From the NCBI GenBank assembly GCA_030248295.1, contig JASANH010000285.1, forward strand, positions 124,001 to 188,000: a stretch of 64,000 bases of DNA, read 5' to 3'. Both the position numbers and the translations under genes were made by a program. The notes under the pieces were generated by a model, which made no database searches, was not told the origin of the DNA, and saw only the letters and a program-made list of their open reading frames with translations. This document shows positions 1 to 14,800 of this stretch, piece by piece. How positions within the stretch are numbered: the first letter of the stretch is position 1; each line of letters opens with the position of its first letter. This DNA comes from Mesodorylaimus sp. YZB2_4 (lineage: Eukaryota > Nematoda > Enoplea > Dorylaimida > Dorylaimidae).

Positions 1-1243
1 CTTGTCCTGCCGTCGGCGATGCTGTCGAGCACTGACCGGCTTCTTCGGCATTACAAGCTTTTTCCACAGCCATCGAGGCCAACTGTGACAATAGCACTTA
101 CTAAACTAGAATCAAACGAGGCCGAAGCTCGTGTGTAAACGTGGCATTGCTAACCAGGCTTCTATTCCCGAAGCGGAATAGGAGGTGGCGATTGATGATT
201 TCTATCTCTCAGGAAACCCGGCAGCTTCTCACCCTCTTTCTCTAATCGTCAAAGAGGCAGGCCCTCCGCGCTGGCCCTTAGCAACGTCTCCCTCCAAGGA
301 ATGCTCATAAAATGAGGCTGGTCGGCTACCATTAGCAACGGGTCGAGCTAAGTGGATAGAGTTAATAAAAAAACCATATTTTTCCTTAAAATACACTCAT
401 AAAACGGCAAGCAAACAGCCATTTATGGCCCCTGTACGAATAAGAGCACCCTATGGCACGAAGTCAAGCCGTGTGCACGCGAACAACAATCAGAACAGCA
501 GAAAATAGAAATGACACGGCAGCTAACATCGCGGCCCGAAGAGAGTATTCACTAAAAGCTTAGCAGGCAGTGTGCATACTGAAATGAAAATGGGCACGAA
601 ATGGGCGACCGTTTCCGTTCCCTTTCAATTCACATGACACCCCGGGGACGGCTGCGATTTGAAAGATTTCGCTTTCCAATTCTCCACTCCAACACGCCCC
701 ATCCGACCACCAGGCGCACGGCTGCACAACGGGCACTGGCCAATTATGTAGAACAAGCAGAACGAGGAAAGCTAGCCTAAGAACAAGCCGCCTAAAAAGA
801 GAGAGGGTGATAAAATTCGACAAGCTCTTTTCATCTGCACAATAGTTTTCCGGTCCCGATACCGGGTCGTCAAGTGCTGGCTGGCAACAAAAGTGGAGAC
901 AAGAATTCCTAAATACCTATTCCTCGAAACTGGCACTCGTGTGAGTGAAAATTGACTGTTTTGGCCAAGGCGTTATTTGATAAGGACAATGGCGATCAGT
1001 TGAACATGTCACGTTGCACAGTCCAAAGAAGACAAGCACACCACTTTGTTCATTCAATTAAAAATGCATAATATGCAACAATGATATCTTAGCATTCATG
1101 GCCAGTCGTATACACGTTATCTGAAGAAAGCAGCAATTTAATATAAAAGTATAAAATATATTAACAACACGTTTCCCATCTAAAAGACTATTTAAATATG
1201 CAAATATCCTTAATCGAATGGCCTCGACGTAATTGCAATGACG
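1..1243. other. Left flank, no supported gene
   Basis: Downstream flank of the uif-like gene. I see no gene with conserved coding features. A 17-codon minus-strand frame (51 to 1) runs off the left edge and is too short to judge. Confidence 0.5.
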
Positions 1244-2810
1244 TTAGTGAGCTGTCCGCTCTTCAATTTCCTGATCTGACTTGTCACCCGAGCTTTTCTC
1301 ACTCGATGCACCACCTAGGAGGAAACAAAAGATTACTGGTCTCACTTAATGAATAGGAAAATGGAGATGTCAGAGTCAATATTTGTGATCGGGCAGGCGG
1401 GACAGTGGTGCTTACTTCTGTGCTTGGGCCTGTACATATGAGCGTTGATACGTTTCAGCCTCTCGAATACTTCGTCCTTGTTCACTCCATGTTCGTCGTG
1501 CAGACTGCTCGGTGGTTTGTCACCGCCTAGAGAAAATAAAACCAATGAAATATCGGTTTTATTACCAGGGTGGATGCTGGGCATGATGGCATTTGTGAAC
1601 GGTACACGCAGAATTTCGTATTCCAATCTGTCTGCGACAAATTAGACTGGCTCGTGACGCAAGCCCTGTTAGAGCCGCTGCTCTACGTAGATTGGGGAGT
1701 GGAAGAGGAACTGTGACGCCTACGTTCTTTAAAGGTGTCATTTTCTTGTTTTCAGTGTCACCCCCGTGGTCATATCGTACGATTGGCTGGGCCCTAACGA
1801 GATTAGTTGGCCTGTCGGGGTGCAGCCATGGTCACGGCCTGTATGTGGTGAACCACTACATTACATTGGGTCATAGTCCGCCCCCCCCCCGTACACAACC
1901 ATCAATTCCAACAGACCCACTGGCTACCCGCCCACAAGCCAAAAGTGGCAATACAAAATTTGAGCGAGTCCCTTCTGACGGTAGAATTGATTATAGTCCG
2001 GCGGGCATAAGGGGCTATTAGTGGGTCATCACCTACCATAATCATAGGCATCATTTCCGTGCATGGCCTTCATGTCGTACTCGTCATCATCCTCGTAGTA
2101 GTAAGCCAGCGTGCGTTGCTGATCATTGCAGGATGGACGGCCGTAAAGGAAGTTCACGTCGTTCACAGCCCCACTTTGATTCACGGTCTGTGCAGCATCC
2201 GCTTTATCATCGATCGGTGCTGCCTTTTCTTCTGTTTCTTCTTTTTGAGTACGCTTGAACCTGTGTGTGGAGAAAAAATGCATGGAGGCTGGTTCTATTG
2301 TCTGGATGCTATCTAGTTGGGCACACAAGGACCCCCGCTCACAGAGCAGACAAAGGAGCAGCCCCTACCTGAAGCAGATCATCCAAATCAGAATGACCAG
2401 TACGATCAATATGGCCACGACACCACCGACTCCGCCCGCGATATAGGTCACTTTCTGCTGGCTAGGTTGGAATCGTATCTCGCATCGTTGGCCAGTAAAG
2501 TGCTCCTTGCATTCGCACTCGACCACCCCAGTTGGGTGCTTCTTACAATTGCCGTCATTAAGACAGTAATCGATACACGCGTCCTCGCAAACAGTGCCGT
2601 TGCCGCGGAAACCAGGTTTGCACTTGCATTCGAACAGTTCGCCGGGCAGGTCGGTGCAAATGGCGTGCCAGTGGCAGTTGTGCTCGCCAGTCTCGCATTG
2701 ATTCGTCGAATAGCATTCCGATTGTTTCTTTGCACCTGCAATAATTAAACCAGTTGGAGAGTGCACGAAGTCAAAACGGTCCAAGACAGTAACAGTATTC
2801 CAGTTCTTAC
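1244..2810 (-). other. uif-like gene: last EGFs, membrane span and cytoplasmic tail
   Basis: Two EGF-like modules (ending [10 protein letters not shown]) precede one hydrophobic span, [20 protein letters not shown], with basic residues after it. The tail begins in the next exon (2260-2037) with RFKRTQKEE and contains an acidic tyrosine-rich stretch ([10 protein letters not shown]). A donor at 2036-2035 (GTAGGT) leads to exons 1631-1566, 1526-1416 and 1314-1244, all phase 1. They add about 60 residues and end at TAA 1246-1244. Reading through the donor instead would stop at TGA 2029-2031, giving a tail shorter by those residues. Confidence 0.68.
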
Positions 2811-5800
2811 CCGTATCAGCAGTCGTATGATCATTGGGACACGGCTTGCAAGCAGCTTGCAATGGCTCGTCTTGGTAAGACCCCTTGGGACACTTCTCAC
2901 ACTTTCGTTGGGCAAGGACCAAAAATTGACCCGGTTCGCACTTGGCTGAAACAAAACACGATGAATGCTATTCGAGCGTGATCAGACGATGGACTTACGA
3001 ATATTGCATTGATCGGCCGTCATCGATCCTTCCTTCTCCGTTGTTAATCCAGCTGGACACTGAACACAAGTCTTATGAGACCCTTTGGTCCTGTACGATC
3101 CTTTCTGACACGACAAGCAATGTCCAGCCTGCGCCAACTGCTGGCCATCGGGGCACTCATCTGAGAGCATACGCAGGTTACTAGCACGGCTCGACAGCCC
3201 CGCAACATGTTGACCATACCTCTACAGTCTTCTGCACTCGTAGCCGTCGTGGTCAAGGTTGTTTTGCCAACACCGCACGGCTCGCAAGCAAAACTGCCAG
3301 CCTTAGGTTGGTAAAATCCATAATCGCAGTCTGAACATTGATTGGCCTCCAAATTGAAAAAGCGACCAACCGGGCACGACACTGAAAATACATCGTCTGA
3401 TCAGTAAACACTATCCGTGACCAAAGAATTTAACTTACATTTGCACTCATCCAAACTCGTAGCACCAGGCGATGTGGTCGTGTGTCCTGGACTGCACGGA
3501 TTGCAAGTCAATTGTCCGACCTGACTCTGGTATTGACCGAGTGGGCACAGCTCGCAGGATTCACTGGCGATATCATAATAAGTTCCAGGCCCGCAGCTGA
3601 CTAAAACAGGGTCGTATTATAAGCGGCGTTCAGTGGCCAAAAACGTTTTACTTACCGCATCGATCACCGACAGCCACAGCTCCTAGCGGGCAAGTGAAGA
3701 CATCGTCTACGCTTAAAGTGTTCAAGTCAGGACGGCCATTCGGCAGAACGCTGGCAAAATTGAATCCATTCTTTAAGAGGATCTCATTTTGCATGACGTC
3801 CAGGACAGTGGCGTGCTGCTGCGATTGAATATGGAAGACAGGGTCCCTAAAACAGCAGCGATGGCGATGGTGAAGAGGACTATGGTATCATCCAGACTCC
3901 GCAAAACCAACTCCAAATGAGATCGAAGGAAGGTGCTTACCTAACAGAGGCGAAAGCGATGAGGATACTGTAGAATTCTTGGGTGACTGGTTGCCGTGGG
4001 TTTGGTGTTGGTTGACGTTTGGAGCGCGCGCCGACTGCTTTAGTTACGCAAGTGGCAGTTACGTTCAAACCAATGCAGTTGCCATTCTCGTCACTGAAAT
4101 AAAGAGTGTGAGTGGCAAGGTGCCTGAAATAAGGTTTAGTGGGGGGGGGGGGAGTGTAAGTGCAGGGTCAGCGGCAGCATGATGCATGCAGTAATCATGA
4201 CTTCATTTCATGTCTAATACTACCAAGGGTCGCATGAGGGTAATTTTGGCACAACTTTCTAGCGCTTTGGGAGTCAGCCGCTTGAGTTGTGACAAAAATT
4301 TGAGCCGCTCAGCCTTCTGCAAAGCGGATATACATACAGTAATTAGTTATGCCACCGCGCAATCGACAGTGGGTGGGGCTACAGGGCCCCACGAGCTGTA
4401 CTAGGTCATGCACATCGGTTGCTGGTGCTGGCAACCTGTGTCCTAAGAGCCTGCTAGGGGTATGAATTATTACCAGTTCCCCTGTTCCTCTTCCTGTTTT
4501 ACCACATCACCAAACGCTTATGCGCACTCGAGGGTGAAGGGACACATTTTACACGAAATGATTTACCGGCCCGCGAGTCGAACACTCGTCCGTAACTGCG
4601 CACCTGACGTGAGAGGCGGACGCCTAACCCACCAGGCCACGAGGCCGGTAAAGAGTCAGCGAATCTAAGAGATTTGAACAGCCCGATCAAACCGCCCACT
4701 CACCTCTGAGTGCACATTTTCCAAGCACTGTTCAGTGCATTCACTTTCTGCTTCAGTTTCTCGGCCAGTGTCATACGCCCAGCTTGCGTGCATGTCAACG
4801 AAGTGGGGTAATCCAAGGTGACATGGACCATCCTCGTGGCTGTATTCACATCTGAAGGAAGAAACGCCCAGTCTCGTCCAGATTACGCTAGAATATGATT
4901 GGTCCTACTTGAGCACTGTGGATACTTGAAATAGTAAGAGTCCTTTGGACGAGGGCGCCAGTGTCCTTCAGCACCACAGCTGTAGAATTCTGGGACATCC
5001 ACAGGCAACGAGAGACCGTTCTCGCATCGAATCGAACAAGCCTCGAACCTGGAAACAGATATAGGCGTAAACGGGTTCAAAATCGGGTCATGGTGTGCTG
5101 CTGCCTGGCTTGGGTGAGCAAAAGTATGGAAGACCAGCTATGAATAAGAAGCAAGCGAAAACGTGAGCCCTGAGCGGGAATCGAACCCGCGCCAGCGCCT
5201 CCGGGAGCACTGATCTAGGCCTTTTTGCAATCAGCACCATTTTTACCACTAGTCTGCATTCCATTTGATGATCAACCAAGCCATCCACCCAGCCGTCCAA
5301 AGCAGGCATCGAGTCAACTCCACTTAGCTGGTTACTCACTTGAGTCCAGGGCCCCAATTATCGCAGGTGCTAATTCCGCCGATCGGGTCCTTGATCTTGG
5401 GGCAGAATTCCCTGTTCACTCGCACTCGGAACATGCACTGGGCCGTGTTACTACTGTTGTCATAGGCTGCATACACGACCTGCACAAAACCATATTGCAA
5501 TCACCCAAATGACAGTTGCCAAACTTTCTTACCAAATAATTTCCCCAGGTGAACACTTGGCCAGGTTTGAGATTGTGTTCGACTTTGGTCAGCAGGATGT
5601 CATCACTGAACATCGGCTCAGTCCACGTCACGTTCACTTCTCGTTTGGGTGACTCGATGAAAATATCACTGGGGCAGCCTTTGGCTGTGGGTGGTACCTT
5701 GTCCACGAAGTCCTCCAGTCGACATTGCACACTGGGATCGACCGTCGGTGGGCATATTGGTCCCCCTCCGTTACCACCCCCGACGCAATTCGATGGCACC

Positions 5801-8800
5801 ACTTTCTCCAATTTGCCAGACAGCATATCGTATCCATTCCAACGTAGAACGAGGCCGTCGAAGATCTCGGATGCTCCTTGACAGCTTTCAGCCAATTTGG
5901 GTATTTCTTCTTCGAAACTGAGTGCTCGAGTCCAGACGTTCGCTCTCGACAGGGAACCAACGAATTTGGGTTCGTTAGGTGTCTCGCTAACTGGATAGCC
6001 GAGTGTGATCCAGGCACTGAAAACGAGGGGTGTGAACGTAGTTCCTCGGCTTTCTGACTCTGACGGCATTGTAAGATAGCCTGTATGGTCCAATGGGCAA
6101 AAACAGACCCTGCTTCATGCACATGGATGAAGCCCTGATGGCATGCACAGGTGACACTTACTTCATGTCAATCTTCTGCCCAGTTCCATATCCAGTACCG
6201 GCCCACAAACGTACAGCATTCCAGATCATGGAATAGCTTCCGTCTTGCGACCTCCACACGAAGGCTATGTGATTCCACTTTCCATCATTGACTCGTTGTT
6301 GGTGCGGGAATGTTAGAACCAACGGGGTCGAATCGCTGAACAGCTCGACGCGCATGCCTTCGCTGCTCACCCGGACCATCTCCTTGACTCGACTCGGATA
6401 GGTCGCTTGGCTGAAAAAGACACAGTTAGTGAGACCACTTTCTCAGGTGTGGTCCCATGGCCATCGAGTCTTGAGCAGGCCTGCCCAGCGCCCAAGATCC
6501 TCCTCTGTCTGTACCCTCTGTCTGCACAGTCACAGTGGGGGACCAAATATGGAATCAAGGGACCACTCACACTGGGAACCATAATTCTCCACAACTACTT
6601 ACTGGCTTTTATACAAAGTGAAGAATGTCCCTCGGCTGGCGTACTGTTCGAAACGGACCCACATCGCGAAAGTCAGCTCCTTGGCTTGCAATAAGAACGG
6701 CACTGACAAACCGGCCGAGGCGGGCAGAATGGTGTCATAAAATCGGATATCATAGTCAGGCACCAGCACCTTGTCGCAGTTGGCACCAGTCATATTGAAC
6801 GGACACTGGCAATAGTAACTGTTCACTTGATCGATGCACGTGGCCGCCAGTGGGCATGGAGATGGTGTGCAGTCGTCCAAGTTCACTTCGCAGTTCTGGC
6901 CAGTAAAGCCTAAAGGACAGATTTAGTTAGACCAAGAACAGAGCCAAGGAATCCAGCGTCCACAAGACCAATTCAGGAGGCTAAGAGCCAGTTTCAACAG
7001 GAGTCCAAGCCCGGGTCTCTACGAGGTATGACTGTTACCGACCTGGTGCACACGCGCATTGGTAGCCATTCTCGTAATCGGCGCAGGTCGCTCCATTTTG
7101 GCAGATCCCAGCTTTGCATGCATCCAATTCGTACTGGCAACCGATGCCGGTGAAATCTGCAAATTAAGATCTTTACACAGCTCTTCGTATCAACCTCATT
7201 TCTCACCTTTCGGGCACGTGCACTCCAAGCGCGATCCAAAATCACCGCATACACCACCATTATGACACGGTTCCCCAATACAGCGATTCGGAGCGATCTC
7301 GCAGTTCTTGCCATCAGCACCAGAAGGGCAGCTAAATGAATGCAAGACTACTGAAAGGAGTGTGCTAGCCAATGATGGGAAGGACTTACACGCAGAAATA
7401 GTCATCAACCAAATTGACGCAAGTTCCATCATTCTGACAAGGATGCTGCTCGCAGCCTCCAGACTCTGTGTCACAGCGTGGACCAGTCCATCCGGGTGGG
7501 CATTGACAACTGAAACTGGCCACACCATCGATGCACGTGCCATTGTTGGCGCATGGATTTGACATGCATTCATCGATTTCTATCTGAAAATGGAAAACGG
7601 GCCGTGAGAGGGATTAGTGCGACATTAAACATGCGGGGTGCATTATGCTGGGACTAATGGATACTCACATTACAGTAGTCTCCAGTGTAGCCAGCTCGGC
7701 ACTGACACTTGAAATCATTGACCAGGTCGATGCAAGTTTGTGTTCCTTGGCCACATTTCTGCAGGACTTCGCACTCGTTAATGTTGTGCTCGCAGTGGGT
7801 ACCTGCAAGAACAGACTGATGTTATACAGGGCCAAAAATTCTGCCAGAACTTGCAAGATTTTTGGTAATAAACTCCAAATAAGCCCATGACTGATCCTTG
7901 GATAGACCTACCTTCATATCCCAACTTGCACACACATCTATAGGTGGCACCCTCATTGACGCAGGTGGCATTGTTATGGCATGGCTGTGAGCTGCAGTGG
8001 TCCACCTTGTGTTGGCACCGCGAGCCCAGATATCCTTGCGGGCACTGGCACGTGAACCCGTCAATGTCGTCCCGACAAGTGCCACCGTTCACGCATGGTT
8101 CACTGGCACATTCGTTAATATTCGCGTCGCACAGATGGCCTAAATGAGAGATAAAACAATGGTTGCACGCGAGGAAAATGGGTGCTGTTTGGGTACCTGC
8201 CCAGCCTGGTTCGCAAATACACTCGGATCTGAACAGTCGGTCGACGCATCGTCCATGCACGCAGGGGTTGGGCGAGCACAAGTCCTGCTTCAAGTGGCAA
8301 CGTTTACCAGCGAAGCCTGGAGGACAGTCGCAAGTAAAATCATTGACTCCGTCGTGGCAGGTGGCATTCAGTGCGCACGGACGTTCAGCGCAGTCATCTA
8401 CAAGGACAGGTAAGAGGAATAATGGATCTCTGATCAACAGTGCCTCATCATAAGGAGTAACAGACACTGGTACACTCAATTTCCTTACCAATATTGACTT
8501 CGCAGTTGGGGCCAGACCACCCAGGCAGGCAAATACAGCGATAACGACCTAATTGGAGCGGCTGACAGGCGGCGCCATTTTTGCATGGACTCAATCCACT
8601 GCCGCAAGGATTGACGACTTCACCGCAGCTGCAACAACCAGAGGTGCTGGAACAGTTATCTCATCAGGCCAATGCCTGGCTATATCCTTACCTGACACCA
8701 GTGAAACCAGTACGACACAGGCACTTGACAGAACCAATGCCAGGTAAGTCTTGGCAGACACCTCCGTTCGGACAGTCCACGCCAATACACTCGTTTGGAC

Positions 8801-11800
8801 CAAACTCGCATCGATGGCCAGTGTAATCTGCAATGATCATAATGCAAGTACAGTGTGTACACAGATACCGTGCATGTGACTTACTCTGCGGACATATGCA
8901 CTTATATCCGTCCGCCTGATCCACGCATTGCCCGCCATTAAAGCAAGGCTGCGACAGGCACAAATCCAGGTTGTTCTCGCATAGAATACCACCAAAGCCA
9001 GGCAAGCATCGACACTGGACCACGTGATTGGTTACTTCGCATTCACCCGAATTCTCGCATTGCACAGAAGTGCAGTCGACTGAAAGAAGGATCAGTAGAC
9101 GAAAAAAAAAGATGAGTTCATGCGCATGTTTGGCCTACCTGGCAAGCACGAGTCTGTGCTGTTGGCACCAGAGTGCTCAGTGAACGTGTCATTCGGGCAC
9201 TCGATGCAACGTAGTTGTCCAGCTGTGGGCTGATAGAAATTGGGAGGGCACGGACTGCACGGTTGCAGACCAGTCCACGAGTATTGGCCCGGTTGACAAG
9301 GCACTGCAACAGTGCATTTCTCAGTCTCGGTCACATCAGTGCACGATTGCAAGTTTACCTTTGCACATGGAAGGACCAGTGGCGCCGACGCCGGGCGTGA
9401 ATGTTCCAAAGGGGCATGCATCACATTTTCGGTATCCTCCAATCTTTGGTGGTCCGCTGTAAGTGTTCCTTGGACATGGCTGGCATGGGATCATGCCCGT
9501 AGCACTGAACATTCCGTTACCACACGTGGCTAAAAAGTGGGGCATTTATAGACTGCAAGAGATAGTAGGACAGTTGTGGGCAGGGATGGCAGTTACCACG
9601 CCTGTTGCTATTACGCCGTCAACAAAGCCTGCCATGACTTACGTAAGCACTCTTCCACTTTCTGCACGCCCTCGTACAATGTGAACGTGCCATCTGGACA
9701 CGTCTTGCACAAAATCTGACCAACTTCGTTCTGGTATGTTCCATGTGGGCACAGCATGCAAGTGTTGTTCAAACTGAACGTTCCTTTCGGACAAGGCACT
9801 AAAAGAGGCAGGTCAGTCTCAGGCTACAGTATACTGCACACTCGCAAAATGACTTACAGCACTCGGGCAATGTCTGCGATCCTTGCCTCAGCACTTCTCC
9901 AGCAGCGCACCCGAATCCTTGCGAGATGCTTGTAGCCGTCGCGTTCAGTGCGGGACACGCAACAGCTTGAGTGGCTATGGTCTCCCCAGCCACGTTCAAC
10001 AAAGGTTGCACAGCACTGGCGGCACCGGGGATGCGCAAGTCGAAGATGGTTCGTAAAGTCAAACCACACAGTTCGTAGAAGACGTCTTGAAGGACGGATG
10101 GCAAAATTTGAATTGTGTAGTTCGCTGTGACCTGAAATCAAATTGTGCATTGCACAGCCATATTCCAGCAGACCATGGGGACTTACGTTTCTCGAAAAGG
10201 AATAGAACTTGACGTCCAGAATTCTTACAAACACCTGGACACTGGCTGAGCATCGCTGAGTCAATGTGGAGTCCAGTTTGTCAAAGGTGCGAGCAACGAG
10301 GTTGGTGTATCCTGGCAAGCATTCCTCGCCCACAGGTGTCGAAATGGGATATGCGACAGAAACAGTCAATTCGTAGCGAGCTGGTTCTTGGGCTAAAACC
10401 GAGTATGGGAATGAGTGACCATAAAGGCCAATTTTAGACCATGGAGAGGGTGGGGACGAAAATATGCGTTAGTCACAGTCCCAGTCATCGCTAGGAGGGT
10501 ATATTTTTGAAGGGGGTCCCTGTACCTCTTACCTCTGCCAGGGATGTTGTGAGCCAGTAGTACCTCGCACAGACTCCTAGGGTCACGGTAAGTACTTACC
10601 CACAGGAACGCATGAGGGCACGACTGGGCTCGGAGTCCACGGCTGACCGATAGTGCATTCGAATTTTTTATTCACTTCATGTTCATCGACAAATTGGAAA
10701 CCAGGGAGGCACTGCATCACGCAGTCAATGCCCGTTGCTCCTTGTCTCGTTGTGCACACCTTGGAACCATGGTCAGGCGAGGCCAGTGCCCACAGTTTGC
10801 ATGCTGATGCTGAAACAAAGGCGCGTCAGGATATGGTACAGCCACTCGTCTGGTTTCCCAGGTGACGCCTAAAGCAACGTATTCTTTTGTTAGAAAAAAG
10901 GACGTCGGGGTAATAGCACGGGTTCAAACCCCACTCAGGGGTAATTTTTGGAAATTGGGTCATGACTGCTTGTGCTGATCATTTTATTGGATACTTGATC
11001 AATCGATAAATTAGCAGTCTCAAAATCACTTACGTCTGAACACGACCTGGAACTTGCACGAGTTCTGATTGCCCAGCGTGTCGGCAGCAGTGACGGTGAC
11101 GGTCACGTGCTTGCCCAGCTTCAACGTAGCGCTTGGCGGATCGAATGTCACTTCGGTAATGTTGGACACGTCCTGTATGCGCAGATCGACGGTGGACGTG
11201 TTGAACACGACATTGGTCTCCACCAATTCCTCGTCCGTCTCAATCACGAATGAACTCGGGCAAGTGACCAAGGGTGGCTGGGTGTCTGTAAAGACCAGCA
11301 TAGGGTTGCTTATACAGACAGCTCTAATTCCTGGCATACAGTACCTGGTAGTCTGAGCATGACTTTGCACTGGGCCGCATTGCCAGCCGAGTCGTAGGCC
11401 GTGTACACCACGTCTGTGTCCTTGGTGATGAAATGTGGGGGTCGGAATTTGGACGGTTCCACTCGAGTCCATGCAACAGTGCCCGAATTGTCGACGGCTT
11501 GGGGGACTGGGAAATCGGCAGCCATCAACTGACCGTTTTGATCGACTGTGATGTAAATTGGCGATGTGGGGCAATTGGTAAAAGTGGGCGGTTCCGAGTC
11601 CATGCATTCTGGTACCGAAGCATTCCAGCCAACCTGTGGTGGACGAGATAAGGATCCAAGATTTGTGCACGTGAGGCAATTCTTACTTGCAAATGTGCCG
11701 GTACTTCCAAAGCGGGCGACAAGGGTGCCAGGCAGCCAAGAAGGTCAAAGCGAAGGCACGGGTGCTCATCGTATTCAGTGGCACCCAAAAGAATGTAACG

Positions 11801-14800
11801 CGCACGGATCGGCGGGTTCAATTTGAAATAGTACATGCGATTGTGGTTGCCTGGCGGGGTTTGGAATTCCTAAAAAGACCATGGGCAACTGAAAGGGTGC
11901 ATGCTTAGCCTTTGGGAGCGCGTCTTGTTGTGCTGCAAGCCTCCGCCTGTACTCTCTGGGCTTCCGTGCGCTAGAAACGGTCCGGTAACCCCCCCCCCCC
12001 CCTGTATATTTGCCGCTGCAGTGCATGCAAAGTAAACTGCACCAAAACTATACCACAAGACAGCACAGTGGAGTACCACACCTCACCACCACACACACAT
12101 TAGAAGACTTCTGTAATCGCTACTCACCACAGGATAAGTATCGTAATTGTGGCTGAACTGCGACTTGTAAAACAGTTGCAAGCGGGTCACGTGACCGCGA
12201 AGGCCGCCACTGCCACCCACACCGGCCAGTCGCAAAGTGGTCAAAGTGAACAGGCGTTGCAAGTCGACTGATAGGAAAATGAAAGCGTCCGCTGTACCGC
12301 ACCAGCCGCTGCGACTCATTCGAGCTTTCTGAAAAATAAAAGACAGTTCAGACAATAGTATACAATATCTAGGCCATGAATTAAGGCTGTGCCGTGCCGA
12401 TGTGCTGAAGTCATGATGCACATTTTGCGGTGACCATGAAATTTCGCTTACGTATGGTTCATATCCAGGAATGGCGGCCTCAGTGTTTGCAGCGAAGGCA
12501 GTATCGGGCACCAGACCAGACGAGATACCAACATCGTCGTGGGCAATGCAAGGAGCACCTAACCAGAAAAGAGGTCATACATGGTGTATATCTAACAGGC
12601 CACCATCGGCTTACCCAACATGCACTTCAGTTCACTGGCGGGGAATGGCTTGAAACCTTGTCGTTTACACGTGAACGTGGCCACACCACCTTCTTCCACA
12701 GACTCGATGGTCACATCTCCATCCGGAGGGAAGCCAGGGTCCACGCAAACAGGGCCTAAAGCACAATCGGCTTATCCCCAAACCAGTCGCACAACAAAAG
12801 GCTTCCTAACCTTCGCATCTCAAATTCCCAAAATCCCAGGTTCCATCCACTTGGCATCGCACAGTCAAATCGCCCAGGCTACTATTTCCAGCTAGTGTGT
12901 AAGGTGGGCGGCACGAGAACAAGAACTGACTACCGACTTTGTAAGCTAGCGGGTCCAGGCTATTCAATCCGTCATAGTTAGCTCCAGCCAATCCGGGTGG
13001 GATGCCGCAGTCCACCACTGAAATGCCAATTTATTAACGCTATCCCTGTCAATTTTCTGACGAGCACCATACATGGACAATTGGGTTTGGCCCCCGACAG
13101 CCAGTACTGTCTTCCGTCCAGTTGCGGATCGTAGATGCATTGACGGAAGTTAGTGAAAGGCGTTCCTGGACTGGGTCTACTTTGCTGAGTACAAATTATA
13201 CTGACGTTCTGGCCATAAGATACTGTTCCATTGCCTGGTGTCACGAACATGCCAATCGACGTCTCGTTGGACAGATTATCACAAAAGGCAGCTGGAAGAG
13301 GGCAGGGGTAGTTCTCGTGATGGTTGCACACAAGTGTTATGGTCACTCACGAACACAGGTTGGAGCAGTGCCATTCCATCGTCCATCGGTCAAGCATTGC
13401 AGATGTGTCGGCCCGCTCAGTTCATATCCGAAATTGCACTGGAATTCCACCACTATGGGATAATGGAAGTTGTCCACAGCTGTAAGCATATCGCCATTGG
13501 CTGGTGCTTTAATCTTTGGACAAGTTCGAGCTGCAAGGAGCGACCAGTTAGGCACAGTAACGTTATAGCCAATGACTCAAATCTTACGTATGCACGTCTT
13601 ATTATAGCGGACCACGTCGTTGGCTTTGAATCCACTTTCGGCAATGTGCACTTTGACACCGCCTTGACCATCGTGCACGAAGAGATCGTAGCCTTGGTTG
13701 CACGAGCATTCGTAGCCACCCGCTGTGTTGACACAGATTTGATCACAGCCGCCATTGTCCACCGCGCATTCGTTGATATCTGAAACATGTCAGGGCTCAC
13801 GTCCTTGGAGCGGTGTACTCGGCTTGTATTCGATCCAAATTGGAATACGCCTGTCAGGCGTGGGATCCGATTTTGAAGGCTGACATTGAGAATTTGGAAC
13901 GTGCCCAGAGAAACGCTCTCCGACTTATCATCAACGATTGGTCCAGTGAATATGACGATCTTTTATCAGTTGTGGGATGGCAGCCTTTGGCTCGCAGGCG
14001 ACAGGAACTGAAGCTAGTCCAGTTTCATAAATTTTATCATGGTAGGCACGATTACCCGAATGCTCGTTTCAGACATGTATTGGAGCCTGGTAGGAGGATG
14101 AGTGAAAGAGTGAACAAAGAGCATTCACTGTTTATACCTGAAAATAGCAGTAGGACCAAGGCTTTTGAGCAGTGCTTTAAACATTCAACCATCATTATTT
14201 TATTGAACAAATTGAGTTCTGAATTGGCCTGGACATACAGCACTGATGTTTTTAGAAAGGGTCTTTCGAGTGCCGTTTTGTAGTGTGTTCTTTGACTGAA
14301 CTGTTATGCTACATTTCCTGTGTGTCCCACGATCTTAATGCGCTTAAGCGTTTACGTGAGGAATAAACAGTGAACAGTAACAGCAAACAGGGCTGCAGTG
14401 CACTGCATCCTTTTTAAGGTCTTTGTCTATCAGCCGTGCATAGAATTTTCTAAATTTGTGGTAAGTATTTCATGCCCGAGCCAAGCGCACACTTGAGGGC
14501 CAATTATCAAGTACCTTTGTACACTTGAAGGGGAGTCGAGCCCTCTACGGCCCACCCACCAGAGCAGACCTCCTGTCTACTCACCAACACAAGTCGTCTT
14601 CCTGCATCCGAACAACTCCAGTCGCATGCACGGCGCTCCAACATAGCCTTCAATGATCACACTGATCACCCTGGCTTCGAACGGCCAAGGTAGAACTAGC
14701 ACTTCGGCCGGTCCTCCATTGACTGCATTGCCAGGCAGGATGTATCTCTGAAATTAGCAACCCACTCCTGATCAGTTCTCACAATTACTAGGCCCACGTA

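Larger units (their letters stand above)
2800..6909 (-). other. uif-like gene: pentraxin/LamG module, HYR, unrecognised segment, GCC2/GCC3 repeats
   Basis: After the last EGF ([10 protein letters not shown]), exons between 6750 and 5550 encode a concanavalin-like sandwich: [28 protein letters not shown] and [16 protein letters not shown] are pentraxin/LamG strands. An HYR domain follows ([19 protein letters not shown], ending at about 5410). Then comes a sushi-like exon around 5050-4910, about 150 residues of unrecognised sequence (4840-3700), and at least four GCC2/GCC3 repeats between 3690 and 2810 (for example [20 protein letters not shown]). Confidence 0.7.

Noticed and set aside
1-51. 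Minus-strand frame running off the left edge, starting MPKKPVSARQHRRRQDK
   Set aside because: Only 17 codons, no recognisable homology and no visible upstream context to support a gene.
2029-2031. TGA as the true end of the uif-like protein
   Set aside because: A good donor just before it and three downstream exons in matching phase make it more likely intronic; retained only as a possible alternative.
4564-4650. A functional tRNA gene
   Set aside because: Over-long variable arm, weak anticodon stem and a related copy elsewhere point to a SINE.
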